Source: Brevundimonas poindexterae
Lineage (GTDB): Bacteria > Pseudomonadota > Alphaproteobacteria > Caulobacterales > Caulobacteraceae
DNA: 64,000 nucleotides
Direction of reading: 5' to 3'
Assembly: GCF_020524625.1 (NCBI RefSeq)
Contig: NZ_JAIVLL010000004.1
Coordinates: 62,001 to 126,000 of the forward strand
The position numbers and the translations under genes were made by a program. The notes under the pieces are model-generated. The model was not told the DNA's origin. It saw nothing but the letters and a program-made list of their open reading frames with translations, and made no database searches. Of the stretch, positions 35,999 to 45,898 are shown piece after piece (positions within the stretch are counted from its first letter, which is position 1; every line of letters begins with the position of its first letter).

Positions 35999-37624
35999 GG
36001 CCGGCTCGGCCGCAGGCGCTTCCGGCGCCGGCGGCGGCGGCACATAGTCCAGATACAGCGAAATCGCCGTCTCACCCGAGGCCACGGCCTTGAGCGTGTT
36101 CAGCGGGCGTCCCTGCATGCGCTGGTAGATCCAGTAGGCGGCGACGACCTTTTCGACATAGTCCCGCGCCTGGGGCACATCGATCGTCTCGATCAGCAGC
36201 AGGGGGTCGGCCTCCGGCCCCAGCTTGCGCAGTGCACCTAGCATCGGCCCGGGTCCGGCATTGTAGGACGCCACGGTGCGCAGCACGTCGCCGTTAAAGG
36301 CCGACAGTCCCAGCATCTTCAGCACATAACCCTGACCGAGGCGCATGTTCACCTCGGGCTGGAACAGCCGCTCGGGGTCCGAGATGAAGCCGCGATCGCC
36401 ACTCAGCTCGGCGGCGGTGGTCGGCATGACCTGCATCAGGCCATAGGCTCCGGCAGAGGAGCGGACGCGCGGATTAAAGCCGGTCTCCTTGCGCGCGATG
36501 GCGTAGACCAGCGACGGCTCGATGGTGAAGCCGCCCTCGGGCAGCAGCTCCGGGATCGGATAGCGCGCGGCGTCGATCATCTCGGCCTCGCGATTGCGCG
36601 GAGTGAGGGGGCGCGCAAAGGCGCGCCCGAGGGCCGACCAGAGCTTGCGGTCCTCTTCGCCCGGCGCCGAGCGGAAGCCGCTGCGGAACTGGTCGCGGGC
36701 CTCGTCCAGCCGTCCCAGCTCGATCAGGGCGACCACGCGGCGGGCCTGGGGCTCGCGCTCGATGAAGGCGATCAGGGTGTCATCGTCGATGCGGATGTCG
36801 GGCGTGAAGGCAATGGCGCGCAGGCCGTCGTCCTCGACGACGCCATAGGGCTGGGGACCCCAGTTGCGCAGGGTCGGCTCGATGTTGAGCTGGTAGAGGG
36901 CGATCTGGCCATAGAAGGTCGCCGGCCAGGAGGCGGACAGGCGAAGCAGGGTGTCGATCTGGTCCTGCTGGCCCGACCAGGCGGCCGCGCGCGCGGCCCA
37001 GAAGGCCGCCCCGGCCCGGACCCAGGCATCCTCGGTCGGATCCCAGGCCACGCGCTCAAAGGCGGTGAAGGAAGTGGCGAAATCGCCCAGCCGCCAGGCT
37101 GACAGGCCGACGACCCACCAGTCGCCGATCGCGACCCCGGTCGCCTGGGCGCGGTCCAGGTCATTGTCGTTGAAGGCGATGCGGGCGGCCTTGGCGCCTT
37201 CGGCCTCGGTCAGACTCTCCCATGTGCGACCGTCGACGCGACGGGGGCGGCGCGGCTCGGGCGCGCCGTCCGGCCGCCGACGCAGGGCCAAGGCATAGAC
37301 GCGGGGCGCTTCGGGCAGGTCGGCATAGTCCTCCAGCCAGGCGCTCAGCTCCTCGAAGCTGGAGACATAGTCGGGGTGAAACAGCCGCTCGAACTCGACC
37401 TGGCCCAGCAGCACATGGTCGTCGGCCTCCCGGGCCGAGGCGCGCGCGGCCTCGAGGTCGCCGCGCCGGAGCGCATCATAGGCATTGGTGTAGCTTAGCC
37501 GGTCGGAACTGCTGAGCACGCGCACCTGGGCCGAGGCCGTGGTCGTCAGGCCGGTGGTGATCAGCACCGCGAGCAGGGCCGCGAAAAGCCCACGCGCCGC
37601 AAGGTCTGAAAGCCGTCGGATCAT
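35978..37624 (-). CDS. Soluble lytic murein transglycosylase (SLT family)
   Basis: About 548 residues from ATG 37624. A Sec signal peptide (GLFAALLAVLITTGLTTTASA) sends it to the periplasm. A long alpha-superhelical U/L-type domain (about residues 35-380) precedes the catalytic SLT domain, whose catalytic Glu is in ARKETGFNPRVRSSAGAYGLMQVMP, followed by SYNAGPGPMLGAL and FVEKV-like YVEKVVAAYWIYQR. It cleaves peptidoglycan glycan strands to 1,6-anhydro products. A Pro/Ala-rich tail ends the protein. Confidence 0.94.
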   Translation of the reverse strand: MIRRLSDLAARGLFAALLAVLITTGLTTTASAQVRVLSSSDRLSYTNAYDALRRGDLEAARASAREADDHVLLGQVEFERLFHPDYVSSFEELSAWLEDYADLPEAPRVYALALRRRPDGAPEPRRPRRVDGRTWESLTEAEGAKAARIAFNDNDLDRAQATGVAIGDWWVVGLSAWRLGDFATSFTAFERVAWDPTEDAWVRAGAAFWAARAAAWSGQQDQIDTLLRLSASWPATFYGQIALYQLNIEPTLRNWGPQPYGVVEDDGLRAIAFTPDIRIDDDTLIAFIEREPQARRVVALIELGRLDEARDQFRSGFRSAPGEEDRKLWSALGRAFARPLTPRNREAEMIDAARYPIPELLPEGGFTIEPSLVYAIARKETGFNPRVRSSAGAYGLMQVMPTTAAELSGDRGFISDPERLFQPEVNMRLGQGYVLKMLGLSAFNGDVLRTVASYNAGPGPMLGALRKLGPEADPLLLIETIDVPQARDYVEKVVAAYWIYQRMQGRPLNTLKAVASGETAISLYLDYVPPPPAPEAPAAEPASEQAAE

Positions 37625-37750
37625 GCCGCCCCTCTGGATCACTCTGTCCGGTCTGTCCCGTATCCGGTCAGCGCACCGCCGGACGAGGGGACACGCGCAA
37701 GGCGGATGCCAGCCAGCGCCCGGCGCCCCGAAGCGCGCATAGCTGTCGCC

Positions 37751-38599
37751 TCAATGGGGCGATTTTGAGTCGTCGCCGTCCAGTCGCGCGGCCAGCTCCA
37801 GCAGATCGGCCCAGACCATCGCCTTGGCCTGGGGCTGGCGCAGCAGGAAGGCGGGATGGAGCGTGGGCATGACCGGGGCCGAGACGCCGCCTTCGGCCAG
37901 ATGCCATTCGCCCCAGTTCCCGCGCAGGCGGGTGATGCCCTCGCTGGTGTGCAGGACGGCGCGCGCGGCGGCCGCGCCGACAGTGAGGACCAGTTTCGGC
38001 TTCACCAGTTCAAGGGCGCGGGCGACGAAGGGGGCACACACCGCCTGTTCGTCGGCGGTCGGGGTGCGGTTGCCGGGCGGGCGCCAGAAGACGGTGTTGG
38101 TGATCATCACCCGGCCGTCCAGACCCGCCGCCTTCAGCATGCGGTCCAGCAGCTGTCCGGCCTTGCCGACGAACGGCAGGCCCCGCGCATCTTCCTCGGC
38201 CCCCGGGCCCTCGCCGACGATCATGACCGGGGCGGTGGCCTCGCCGCGCCAGACCACCGCCTGTCGGGCGCCCATGCCGCTGAGGGGGCAGCCGTCAAAG
38301 GCCCGAATCGCATCGGTCAGGGATTCCAGTGATTCGGCGGTGCGGGCCGCGGCGCGTGCCCGCGCCACGGCATCGGCCAGGGCTTCGGTTGCGCCGATGC
38401 CTGAAGGGGTCGGGCGAAGCGGCGTGACCGTGCCCGTCGTCTGCGGTGGAGCGGATGCAGGGCGTGCGGCCCGGGGCGGCGGGGCTGTCTCGCGCGTGCG
38501 ATCGACGGGCGCAGCCTCGTAGCAATCCTCGACCCCGGCCTCGTGCCAGAAGGCCAGAAGCGCGGTCAGGGCATCCGAAGCGGCGGGCGAAGCGTTCAT
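37751..38599 (-). CDS. Uracil-DNA glycosylase, family 4 (UDGa)
   Basis: A 282-residue DNA repair enzyme that removes uracil from deaminated DNA. The family motif GEGPGAEEDARGLPFVGKAGQLLDRML is followed by NTVFWRPPGNRTPTADE and the active-site loop PTLHPAFLLR. A low-complexity Ala/Pro linker (residues about 35-75) precedes the catalytic domain. The family normally binds a 4Fe-4S cluster; Cys residues near DGCPLSG and AVCAPF are candidate ligands, but I cannot confirm all four. Confidence 0.92.
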   Translation of the reverse strand: MNASPAASDALTALLAFWHEAGVEDCYEAAPVDRTRETAPPPRAARPASAPPQTTGTVTPLRPTPSGIGATEALADAVARARAAARTAESLESLTDAIRAFDGCPLSGMGARQAVVWRGEATAPVMIVGEGPGAEEDARGLPFVGKAGQLLDRMLKAAGLDGRVMITNTVFWRPPGNRTPTADEQAVCAPFVARALELVKPKLVLTVGAAAARAVLHTSEGITRLRGNWGEWHLAEGGVSAPVMPTLHPAFLLRQPQAKAMVWADLLELAARLDGDDSKSPH

Positions 38600-38724
38600 A
38601 CAGGCCGGATCACAGGGTTGATCATGCGGGTGTAAGCCTTGACCACCCCCACGTCACCTTCTGATAAGGGATCAACGACGGACCGAACCCGGTTCGGACA
38701 AGCAAGACAAGGGGAGCCGACCAC

Positions 38725-40482
38725 ATGGCCGAGGATGCCACCGAAGGCGGAGCGAAGAACGCCTGGCAGGAAGCCGTCATCGACCGCCTGCCTGCCGTGG
38801 AGGCCCTGACCGGTGCCGAGCGCGAGGCCATGGAATACGATGTGGTAATCGTCGGAGCCGGCCCCGCCGGCCTGGCCGCCGCCATCCGCCTGAAGCAGAA
38901 GGCCGCCGCCGAGGGGCGTGAGGTCTCGGTCGCCGTGCTCGAGAAGGGCTCGGAAGTCGGCGCGCACATCCTGTCCGGAGCCGTCATCGATCCGTCGGGT
39001 CTGAGCGAACTGTTCCCCGACTGGAAGGAAAAGGGCGCCCCGCTCGAAACCGCCGTCACCCAGGACAAATTCCTGGTGCTGGGCCCTCAGGGGCAGCTGG
39101 ACATCACCCTGCTGCCGCAGCCCGCCTATATGAAGAACCACGGCTGCTACGTCGGGTCGCTGGCCAATCTGGCGCGCTGGATGGGCGAGCAGGCCGAGGC
39201 GCTGGGCGTCGAGGTCTATCCCGGCATGGCCGCCAGCCATGTGGTCTGGGACGAGCCGTCCGGCCGCGTCGCCGGCGTGGTCGCGGGGGTGTTCGGCCTC
39301 GACCGCGAAGGCAAGCCGACCGACGATTTTGAGCCCGGCATCGAGGTGCGGGGCAAATATGTCTTCATCGGCGAGGGCGTGCGAGGCTCGCTGGCCAAGA
39401 CCATCATGGCCCGCCACAACCTGTGCGACACCGCCGAGCCGCAGAAGTTCGGCATCGGCATCAAGGAGCTGTGGCAGGTCCCGGCCGAGAAGCACCGCCC
39501 GGGTCTGGTGCAGCACACCCTGGGCTGGCCGCTGGACGACAAGACCGGCGGCGGCTCGTTCCTGTACCACTTCGGCGATCGCTATGTGTCGGTCGGCTTT
39601 GTGGTGCACCTGAACTACAAGAACCCCTTCCTGTCGCCGTTCGACGAGTTCCAGCGCTTCAAGCACCACCCGGCGATCGCGGATCATCTGGAAGGCGGCG
39701 AGCGCATCTCGTACGGCGCCCGCGCCATCACCGAGGGCGGCTATCAGTCGGTGCCCAAGCTGGCCTTCCCCGGCGGCGCGCTGATCGGCTGTTCAGCCGG
39801 GTTTGTGAACGTGCCGCGCATCAAGGGCAGCCACAATGCCGTGCGCTCGGGCATCCTCGCGGCCGATGCGGCCTATGAGGCGCTGAAGGCCGGGCGTTCG
39901 GGTGACGAACTGGTCGAATATCAGGCGGCCTATGAGGCTTCGGACATTGCCCGCGAGCTGAAGCTGGTGCGGAACGTCAAGCCGCTGCTGTCCAAGTACG
40001 GCGCCTTCTTCGGCACCCTGCTGGGCGGGATCGATATGCAGATCACCAGCCTGTTCCGCGGCTGGTCGCCGTTCGGCACGCTCAGCCACGGCAAGACCGA
40101 TGCGGCCTCGACCGAGCCGGCGTCGAAGCACAAGCCGATCGCCTACCCCAAGCCGGACGGAAAGCTGAGCTTTGACAAGCTGAGCTCGGTGTTCATCTCG
40201 AACACCAACCACGACGAGGACCAGCCCTCGCACCTGAAGCTGCTGGACCCGTCGGTGCCGATCCAGGTCAATCTGCCGAAATACGGCGAACCGGCGCGGC
40301 TGTACTGCCCGGCGGGGGTCTATGAGGTGCTGTACGACGAGGACGGCAAGTCCAATCCGCGCTTCCAGATCAACGCCCAGAATTGCGTCCACTGCAAAAC
40401 CTGCGACATCAAGGATCCGTCGCAGAACATCGTCTGGACGACCCCGCAGGGTGGCGGCGGACCCAACTATCCGAACATGTAG
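38725..40482 (+). CDS. Electron transfer flavoprotein-ubiquinone oxidoreductase
   Basis: A 585-residue enzyme moving electrons from ETF to ubiquinone at the inner membrane. An FAD-binding Rossmann motif is at DVVIVGAGPAGLAAAIRL. The ETF-QO segments are GAHILSGAVIDPSGLSEL, GSLANLARWMGEQAEALGVEVYPG and the ubiquinone region GWPLDDKTGGGSFLYH. The 4Fe-4S ferredoxin-like C-terminus has NCVHCKTCDIKDPSQNI followed by W-x-PQGGGGP. It supports beta-oxidation and amino-acid catabolism. It is divergent from the uracil-DNA glycosylase gene. Confidence 0.96.
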   Translation: MAEDATEGGAKNAWQEAVIDRLPAVEALTGAEREAMEYDVVIVGAGPAGLAAAIRLKQKAAAEGREVSVAVLEKGSEVGAHILSGAVIDPSGLSELFPDWKEKGAPLETAVTQDKFLVLGPQGQLDITLLPQPAYMKNHGCYVGSLANLARWMGEQAEALGVEVYPGMAASHVVWDEPSGRVAGVVAGVFGLDREGKPTDDFEPGIEVRGKYVFIGEGVRGSLAKTIMARHNLCDTAEPQKFGIGIKELWQVPAEKHRPGLVQHTLGWPLDDKTGGGSFLYHFGDRYVSVGFVVHLNYKNPFLSPFDEFQRFKHHPAIADHLEGGERISYGARAITEGGYQSVPKLAFPGGALIGCSAGFVNVPRIKGSHNAVRSGILAADAAYEALKAGRSGDELVEYQAAYEASDIARELKLVRNVKPLLSKYGAFFGTLLGGIDMQITSLFRGWSPFGTLSHGKTDAASTEPASKHKPIAYPKPDGKLSFDKLSSVFISNTNHDEDQPSHLKLLDPSVPIQVNLPKYGEPARLYCPAGVYEVLYDEDGKSNPRFQINAQNCVHCKTCDIKDPSQNIVWTTPQGGGGPNYPNM

Positions 40483-40542
40483 GATTCGCGCGGGGCGAGG
40501 GGGCTCTTGCGGACGGTCCGCAAACCGTGAAGGCTTGAACGC

Positions 40543-42294
40543 ATGACGCGTAACCTCCCCCTGACCGCCGGTTCCCTCATCGCCCTCGGGCTGGCGCTTC
40601 TGGCGCCGCCCGTGCTGGCCCAGGAGACTGCGCCTCCGGACGCCGATGAGGCGCCGGTGGTGTCCGACGATCGACCGGTGGCCTTCGACGCCGAAGGGCG
40701 GTCGTCCTACGGGCTGTTCCTGGTCGGACGGCTGGCGGCGACCGAAGGCGAGGCCGGCATCGGGGCCGACTATCTGCGCCGCGCCCAGATGCTGGAGCCG
40801 GACCTCGAGCCGTTGCAGCTGCAGGCCTTTACCTCATCCCTGATCGGGGGCGATCTCGCCTATGCGGGCAGGCTGTCGCCGGAGGGCGAGGACGTGCCGC
40901 CGGTCCTGTCCGAGGTGGGGCATCTGGTCGAGACCGTCCAGCTGCTGATCGCCGACCGGCCCGAGGCGGCCTGGACCCTGCTACAGGGCCAGCCGATCGG
41001 ACGCCCCCATGCGCGGGCGGGCCTCTATGTGACCCCCTTCATCGCCGCGTCCGCAGGGGACTGGGAGACGGCGCTGGCACCGGTGACCGGCAGCGCGACC
41101 AATGCCAACACCCTGTTCCAGCGCGCGCACCGTGCCCTGCTGCTGGAAATCCACGGCCAGTATGACGAGGCCGAGGCCGAGTATCAGCGGCTGATCGCCA
41201 TGCGCGGGGGAAGCCAGCTGTTCACCTTCAACTACGGCGAATTCCTTGAGCGGCGCGGACGCCGGGCCGATGCGATCGCTCTCTATGACGCCACCCGCGC
41301 CGAGGTGGGCGATGACCCTGTGCTCGAAAGGGCTCGTCAGCGCGCCAGCGGCCGGGGGCGGGCGCCGGCCCTGCCGACCCTGCGAGAGGGAGCGGCCCTC
41401 GCGCTCGAGAACGCGGCCCTGCAGTCCAGTGTCGAGGGCGCCCACGAGTTCTCGGCGGTCTATCTGCGGCTGGCCTATGGTCTGGCGCCCAGGCCCGAGA
41501 CCCTGCTGAATGTGGGCGTCAGCCTGGCCGAGGGTCAGCTGGAAGTGGCCGCCCGCAACACCTTCGCCCGGATCGGGCCGGACGCGGGGCGCTATTACAC
41601 CGAGGCGCGGGTTCAGTCGGCGCTCAGCTATCAGCGCGAGGCCATGCCGGAAGCGGCGCTGGCCGAGCTGGAGAAGGCGTTTGGCTCCGCGCCGTCGGAC
41701 AGTGGGATCGCCTTCATGCTGGCCCAGCAGCTGGCATCTATGGAGCGCTATCCGGAAGCGCTGGCGCTGGTCGAGGGGCCGCTGCTGGATACGGCGGGGC
41801 AGGACCACACCGTCCGCTATCTGCGGGCGGGCATCTTTGATGCACTGGGCCGGATCGACGAGGCCGAGGCCGAGCTGTGGGCCGCCCATGTGGCCCAGCC
41901 GGACGATCCCACCATCCTCAACTATCTGGGCTATCTGTGGGTCGATACGGGCCGCCGGATCGAGCAGGGCACCGAGCTGATCGTCCGCGCGGCCGAGATC
42001 GATCCCGGCAACGCCAACATCCAGGACTCGCTGGGCTGGGCGCGCTACCGGCAGGGCCAGTACGAACAGGCCGTGGGCATCCTGGAGGGCGCCCTCGACA
42101 AGGCCCCGGCCAATGCCGTGATCTATGACCATCTGGGGGATGCCTACTGGCAGGTCGGCCGCCGTCGCGAGGCGGTGTTCCAGTGGACCCGCGTGCTGAC
42201 CCTCGACCCCGATGCCGAACTGCGCGCCGAGGTCGAGCGCAAGCTCGAGGACGGTCTGCCGGTGCCGGGTGCGTCCTCGGACGGATCGTTCTGA
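40543..42294 (+). CDS. Secreted tetratricopeptide-repeat protein
   Basis: A 583-residue protein with a Sec signal peptide (AGSLIALGLALLAPPVLA). TPR helical repeats cover most of the mature chain. The clearest are in the C-terminal half: DDPTILNYLGYLWVDTGRRIEQG, NANIQDSLGWARYRQGQYEQAV and NAVIYDHLGDAYWQVGRRREAV. Such periplasmic TPR proteins scaffold envelope assemblies; the partner is unknown. It ends 8 bp before ispE. Confidence 0.9.
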   Translation: MTRNLPLTAGSLIALGLALLAPPVLAQETAPPDADEAPVVSDDRPVAFDAEGRSSYGLFLVGRLAATEGEAGIGADYLRRAQMLEPDLEPLQLQAFTSSLIGGDLAYAGRLSPEGEDVPPVLSEVGHLVETVQLLIADRPEAAWTLLQGQPIGRPHARAGLYVTPFIAASAGDWETALAPVTGSATNANTLFQRAHRALLLEIHGQYDEAEAEYQRLIAMRGGSQLFTFNYGEFLERRGRRADAIALYDATRAEVGDDPVLERARQRASGRGRAPALPTLREGAALALENAALQSSVEGAHEFSAVYLRLAYGLAPRPETLLNVGVSLAEGQLEVAARNTFARIGPDAGRYYTEARVQSALSYQREAMPEAALAELEKAFGSAPSDSGIAFMLAQQLASMERYPEALALVEGPLLDTAGQDHTVRYLRAGIFDALGRIDEAEAELWAAHVAQPDDPTILNYLGYLWVDTGRRIEQGTELIVRAAEIDPGNANIQDSLGWARYRQGQYEQAVGILEGALDKAPANAVIYDHLGDAYWQVGRRREAVFQWTRVLTLDPDAELRAEVERKLEDGLPVPGASSDGSF

Positions 42295-42302
42295 CGCCGG
42301 CC

Positions 42303-43193
42303 ATGCAATGGCATGAGGCCGCGCCGGCCAAGATCAATCTGTTCCTGCACGTCGGGCCGGTGGGCGACGACGGCTATCACCCGCTGTGCAGTCTGGTGGC
42401 CTTTGCCGATGTCGGCGATGGGCTGACGCTGGACCCTGACGGGCCACCGGGTCTGACGGTGGTCGGGCCGTTCGCGGATGCGCTTGCCGAAGATCCGGTC
42501 GGACCCGCGGGCAATCTGGTGACGAAGGCCCGGGACGCCTTGCAGCGGATGACGGGCGTGGATGCCTCCGGCCTGTCGCTGACACTGGACAAGCGTCTGC
42601 CCATCGCCGCCGGACTGGGAGGCGGGTCGTCCGATGCAGGTGCTGTGCTGAGGCTGGCGCGGCGCTATCTGGCCCCGGACATGGATATGCAGGTACTGGC
42701 CGACGTCGCCGCCGCGCTGGGTGCCGACGGTCCCATGTGTCTGGCGGCCGTGCCTGCCTGGGCCGAGGGCAGGGGCGACGTGCTGACGCCCGAGCCGCGC
42801 CTGCCGGTCCTCCATGCCGTGCTGGTCAATCCGGGCGTGCCCTCGCCGACGGGGGCAGTCTACCGCGCCTATGACGCCCTGGCGCGCGGAGAGGCCGACC
42901 GGCCTGCGGCGCCTGCAGCCTGGGATGCGGCGACCGTGATGGCCTGGCTGGCGCACCAGCGGAACGATCTGGAGGGGCCTGCCGTGCTCAACGCCCCCGC
43001 CATCGGCCCGGCGCTGGAGGCCCTGCGACAGGCGGGCGGGGCGAGGCTGGTGCGCATGTCCGGGTCGGGCGCCACCGTCTTTGGCCTGTACGACGGTGCG
43101 ACGGACGCGGCGCGCGCGGCGCAGGCGATCGAGGCCGACCATCCCGGCTGGTGGGTGCGCGCCACGACACTGGGCGCCGGACCTTCGGCTTAA
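42303..43193 (+). CDS. ispE: 4-diphosphocytidyl-2-C-methyl-D-erythritol kinase (IspE)
   Basis: A 296-residue GHMP kinase of the MEP isoprenoid pathway. Motif 1 is APAKINLFLHV, with the substrate segment GYHPLCSLV. The ATP loop is LPIAAGLGGGSSDAGAVLRL, and motif 3 is RMSGSGATVFGLY. ATG 42303 matches the family start. The upstream TPR gene ends 8 bp before it, which suggests co-transcription. Confidence 0.95.
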   Translation: MQWHEAAPAKINLFLHVGPVGDDGYHPLCSLVAFADVGDGLTLDPDGPPGLTVVGPFADALAEDPVGPAGNLVTKARDALQRMTGVDASGLSLTLDKRLPIAAGLGGGSSDAGAVLRLARRYLAPDMDMQVLADVAAALGADGPMCLAAVPAWAEGRGDVLTPEPRLPVLHAVLVNPGVPSPTGAVYRAYDALARGEADRPAAPAAWDAATVMAWLAHQRNDLEGPAVLNAPAIGPALEALRQAGGARLVRMSGSGATVFGLYDGATDAARAAQAIEADHPGWWVRATTLGAGPSA

Positions 43194-43228
43194 CCGGGCG
43201 CAAACCGGTGATCGGCTAGGCTTTCGCC

Positions 43229-44152
43229 ATGAAAGCACTCGGCCCCGACCTGATCGCCCGCTTCACCGCCGTCCGGGACCGTGTGTCCGCTGCGGACCGC
43301 GAGACCCTGGCCGCGCTGGCGCCCGCCGCCGCTGAATCCGCCGCCGCCTCGGCCCCGCACTGGGATTTCGACCAGCCCGGCCACCGGGTGGAAGAGGCGC
43401 TGCAGCAGGCCTTTGCCGACAGGCTGACGGATGATCATCGTCGGGCCATGATCGCCCACTATGCCTTCGACCTGCCCGGCCGGATTGCGGCCGAGCATCT
43501 GCCCGAGGCCAGTCTGGAGCTCTATCCCGAGTGGATCGGCCGGATGGCCGACTTCCTGACGGCGGGCGCCGACCCCTATGACCGCGATTTCTGGGCCAAG
43601 GATGTGCGGCTGTCGCTGGCACTGAGCGTGCCGGGCGCCCGCACCCAGATGATCGACCTCTCCTCGCCGCTCGGGCCGGGACAGGTGCTGCGCCACGCCC
43701 GCGAGGGCTGGGGCTGGTCGGTAATCCCGGCCTATGCCGCCGCCCAGGCGTGGAAGCCCTGGCTGGAGGTTCACACCGAAAGCCGCGAACTGTCCGATTT
43801 CAACGCAGCCGGCTGGGACCGGGCCTGGGCCACCGCCGCCGAAATCCTCAAGACCCGTCCGCACATGGCCGGCATGCTGGGGTCCAGCTGGTTCTACGAT
43901 CCGCCGCTGGAGACGATCAGCCCGCGCCTGGCCTATCTGCGGCTCAATCCGCTCCAGCACGGCGCCTTCATGGTCCATCAGGGCCCGGGCGACATCCATA
44001 CCGAACGGGCCGCCACCAGCTCCCCGACCCGCAAGGCCCTGATCGAGGAAGGCAAATACACGGCTCGCTCGTGGATCATGGCCTGGCCCCGGGCCGCCCT
44101 GATCCGCTGGGCCGATGCCCGTAAGGCTGCAGAGGTCGCCGAGGCGGCCTAG
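43229..44152 (+). CDS. Hypothetical protein, function unknown
   Basis: A 307-residue soluble protein with no signal peptide and no motif I recognise. Distinctive conserved-looking stretches are GMLGSSWFYDPPLETISPRLAYLRLNP and ARSWIMAWPRAALIRWADARK. It starts 35 bp after ispE and ends in a 4-bp overlap with the convergent polysaccharide deacetylase gene. From memory, similar proteins accompany polysaccharide deacetylases in surface-sugar loci. That is a weak inference. Confidence 0.82.
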   Translation: MKALGPDLIARFTAVRDRVSAADRETLAALAPAAAESAAASAPHWDFDQPGHRVEEALQQAFADRLTDDHRRAMIAHYAFDLPGRIAAEHLPEASLELYPEWIGRMADFLTAGADPYDRDFWAKDVRLSLALSVPGARTQMIDLSSPLGPGQVLRHAREGWGWSVIPAYAAAQAWKPWLEVHTESRELSDFNAAGWDRAWATAAEILKTRPHMAGMLGSSWFYDPPLETISPRLAYLRLNPLQHGAFMVHQGPGDIHTERAATSSPTRKALIEEGKYTARSWIMAWPRAALIRWADARKAAEVAEAA

Positions 44153-44904
44153 GCCGCCGCCCGGGCCTGCATCACGCATTCCGACCACGCCTGACCGATC
44201 GGCAGGATCGTCAGGCCGGCCTGCTTCGCCAGCGTCAGCACCCGGTCGAGATCGGCGGGGGTGCAGCCATAGGGCGTCGGGTGGTCCGAGACGTCATGGG
44301 CATAGGCGGTCAGCCAGCCCCGGTTCGTCGCCGCCTCGGCCATCATGGCCTCGAGGTCATAGCCGGGCAGGCGGCGGCTCTCCATGCCGAAGCTCTTGAT
44401 CAGCATACGGTCCTCGCGGCCGACGTTCAGACCTTCGCGCACGCCGCGCGCCAGATCGAAGCGGCGCCGCAGGGCCCGCTTGGCGCCAAGGGATGCATCG
44501 CCGAACGGGTAGGCGAAGGTCTGCATGCGATAGCCGTCCAGCCGTTCGGCCACCCAGCGGGCGTTGCGATCCAGACTGTCGGCCAGCGCCGGGCCGTCCA
44601 GCCGCAGCACGCTGTCGTGGCCAAAGGTGTGGCAGCCGACCTCGTGGCCGGCCGCATGCAGGGCCTGCAGCTGATCGGTGGTGAACTGGGGCAGGTCCAG
44701 GTTGGTGCCGCGCTCCAGCCCGCCGCAGACGTAATAGGTGGCGAGAACCCCGTGGCTGGCGAGGATCGGACCGGCCTCGGTCCACGCGCTCTCGGGGAAG
44801 TCGTCGAAGCTGAGGCTGAACAGGCCGCGCGCGGGCGCCACGGTCACCGGCTCGATCTCCAGATAGCGGGCGGCGCGCCTGCGGAATTGGTCCAGCTGTC
44901 TCAT
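44149..44904 (-). CDS. Polysaccharide deacetylase family protein
   Basis: About 251 residues from ATG 44904. A NodB-homology (CE4) fold: SLSFDDFPESAW (catalytic Asp with SFDD in place of TFDD), GHEVGCHTFGHDSVLRL (metal-binding H-x4-H variant) and TFAYPFGDASLGAKRAL. It probably removes N-acetyl groups from a surface polysaccharide. No signal peptide is visible, so it may act in the cytoplasm. It is divergent from glyQ and overlaps the preceding convergent gene by 4 bp. Confidence 0.9.
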   Translation of the reverse strand: MRQLDQFRRRAARYLEIEPVTVAPARGLFSLSFDDFPESAWTEAGPILASHGVLATYYVCGGLERGTNLDLPQFTTDQLQALHAAGHEVGCHTFGHDSVLRLDGPALADSLDRNARWVAERLDGYRMQTFAYPFGDASLGAKRALRRRFDLARGVREGLNVGREDRMLIKSFGMESRRLPGYDLEAMMAEAATNRGWLTAYAHDVSDHPTPYGCTPADLDRVLTLAKQAGLTILPIGQAWSECVMQARAAA

Positions 44905-45001
44905 GGCGCCATCCTGCCCGGCGACGTTTAAGGAACGGTGCAGTCGCCTTGTCGCCAAGGCCCGGCGCGTCTAGGGTCCGCCGCCTTCTTCCCCGGACGA
45001 A

Positions 45002-45898
45002 ATGCCTGACGTGACCACCGAACCTCTCTCGTTTCAGGACCTGATCCTGACCCTCCACAAATACTGGGGCGATCAGGGGTGCGCGATCCTGCAGCCCTAT
45101 GACATCGAGGTGGGGGCGGGCACCCTGCACCCGGCCACCGTGCTGCGCGCGCTCGGCCCGCGCCCGTGGAAGGCCGCCTATGTCCAGCCCAGCCGCCGCC
45201 CCGGCGATGGCCGCTATGGCGAAAATCCCAATAGATTACAGCACTATTACCAGTATCAAGTGATCCTGAAGCCGAACCCGGAGGACCTGCAGGCCCTCTA
45301 CCTCGGGTCGCTGAAGGCCATCGGTATCGACCCCGCCCTGCACGACATCCGCTTCGTCGAGGACGACTGGGAGAACCCGACCGTCGGGGCCTGGGGCCTG
45401 GGCTGGGAAGTCTGGTGCGACGGCATGGAGGTGACGCAGTTCACCTATTTCCAGGGCGTCGGCGGGATCGAGGTCGATGTGGTCTCGGGCGAGCTGACCT
45501 ACGGGCTGGAGCGCCTGGCCATGTACGTGCAGGGCGTTGATAATGTTTACGATCTGAAGTTCACCAAGGAGGGCCTGACCTATGGCGAGGTCTTCCTCGA
45601 GAACGAACGCCAGCAGTCCGAAGCCAACTTCCACGGCTATGACGTCGACGGTCTGAAGCGCCGGTTCGAGGACATGGTGGCCGAGGTTTCGCGCCTGCTG
45701 GCGATGACCGGCCCGCAGGGACAGGCCTTGGTGCTGCCCGCCTATGACCAGGTGCTGAAGGCCTCGCACCTGTTCAATCTGATGGACGCCCGCGGCGCCA
45801 TCGCCGTCGCCGAACGCCAGAGCTACATCGGCCGCATCCGGGATCTGTGTAAGGCCTGCGCCACCGAATGGGTCGAGCAGGAGCGAAGCCGGGCATGA
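45002..45898 (+). CDS. glyQ: Glycyl-tRNA synthetase alpha subunit
   Basis: A 298-residue class II aminoacyl-tRNA synthetase subunit of the bacterial alpha2-beta2 type. It has [68 protein letters not shown] and the motif 3-like region [16 protein letters not shown]. The gene is intact. Its stop overlaps the ATG of a DUF559 gene (ATGA) that lies between glyQ and glyS, where the two are normally adjacent. Confidence 0.97.
   Translation: MPDVTTEPLSFQDLILTLHKYWGDQGCAILQPYDIEVGAGTLHPATVLRALGPRPWKAAYVQPSRRPGDGRYGENPNRLQHYYQYQVILKPNPEDLQALYLGSLKAIGIDPALHDIRFVEDDWENPTVGAWGLGWEVWCDGMEVTQFTYFQGVGGIEVDVVSGELTYGLERLAMYVQGVDNVYDLKFTKEGLTYGEVFLENERQQSEANFHGYDVDGLKRRFEDMVAEVSRLLAMTGPQGQALVLPAYDQVLKASHLFNLMDARGAIAVAERQSYIGRIRDLCKACATEWVEQERSRA

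Noticed and set aside
44905..45001. Possible glycine riboswitch or T-box upstream of glyQ
   Set aside because: The 97-bp divergent region is too short, and no glycine-aptamer or T-box signature is visible.
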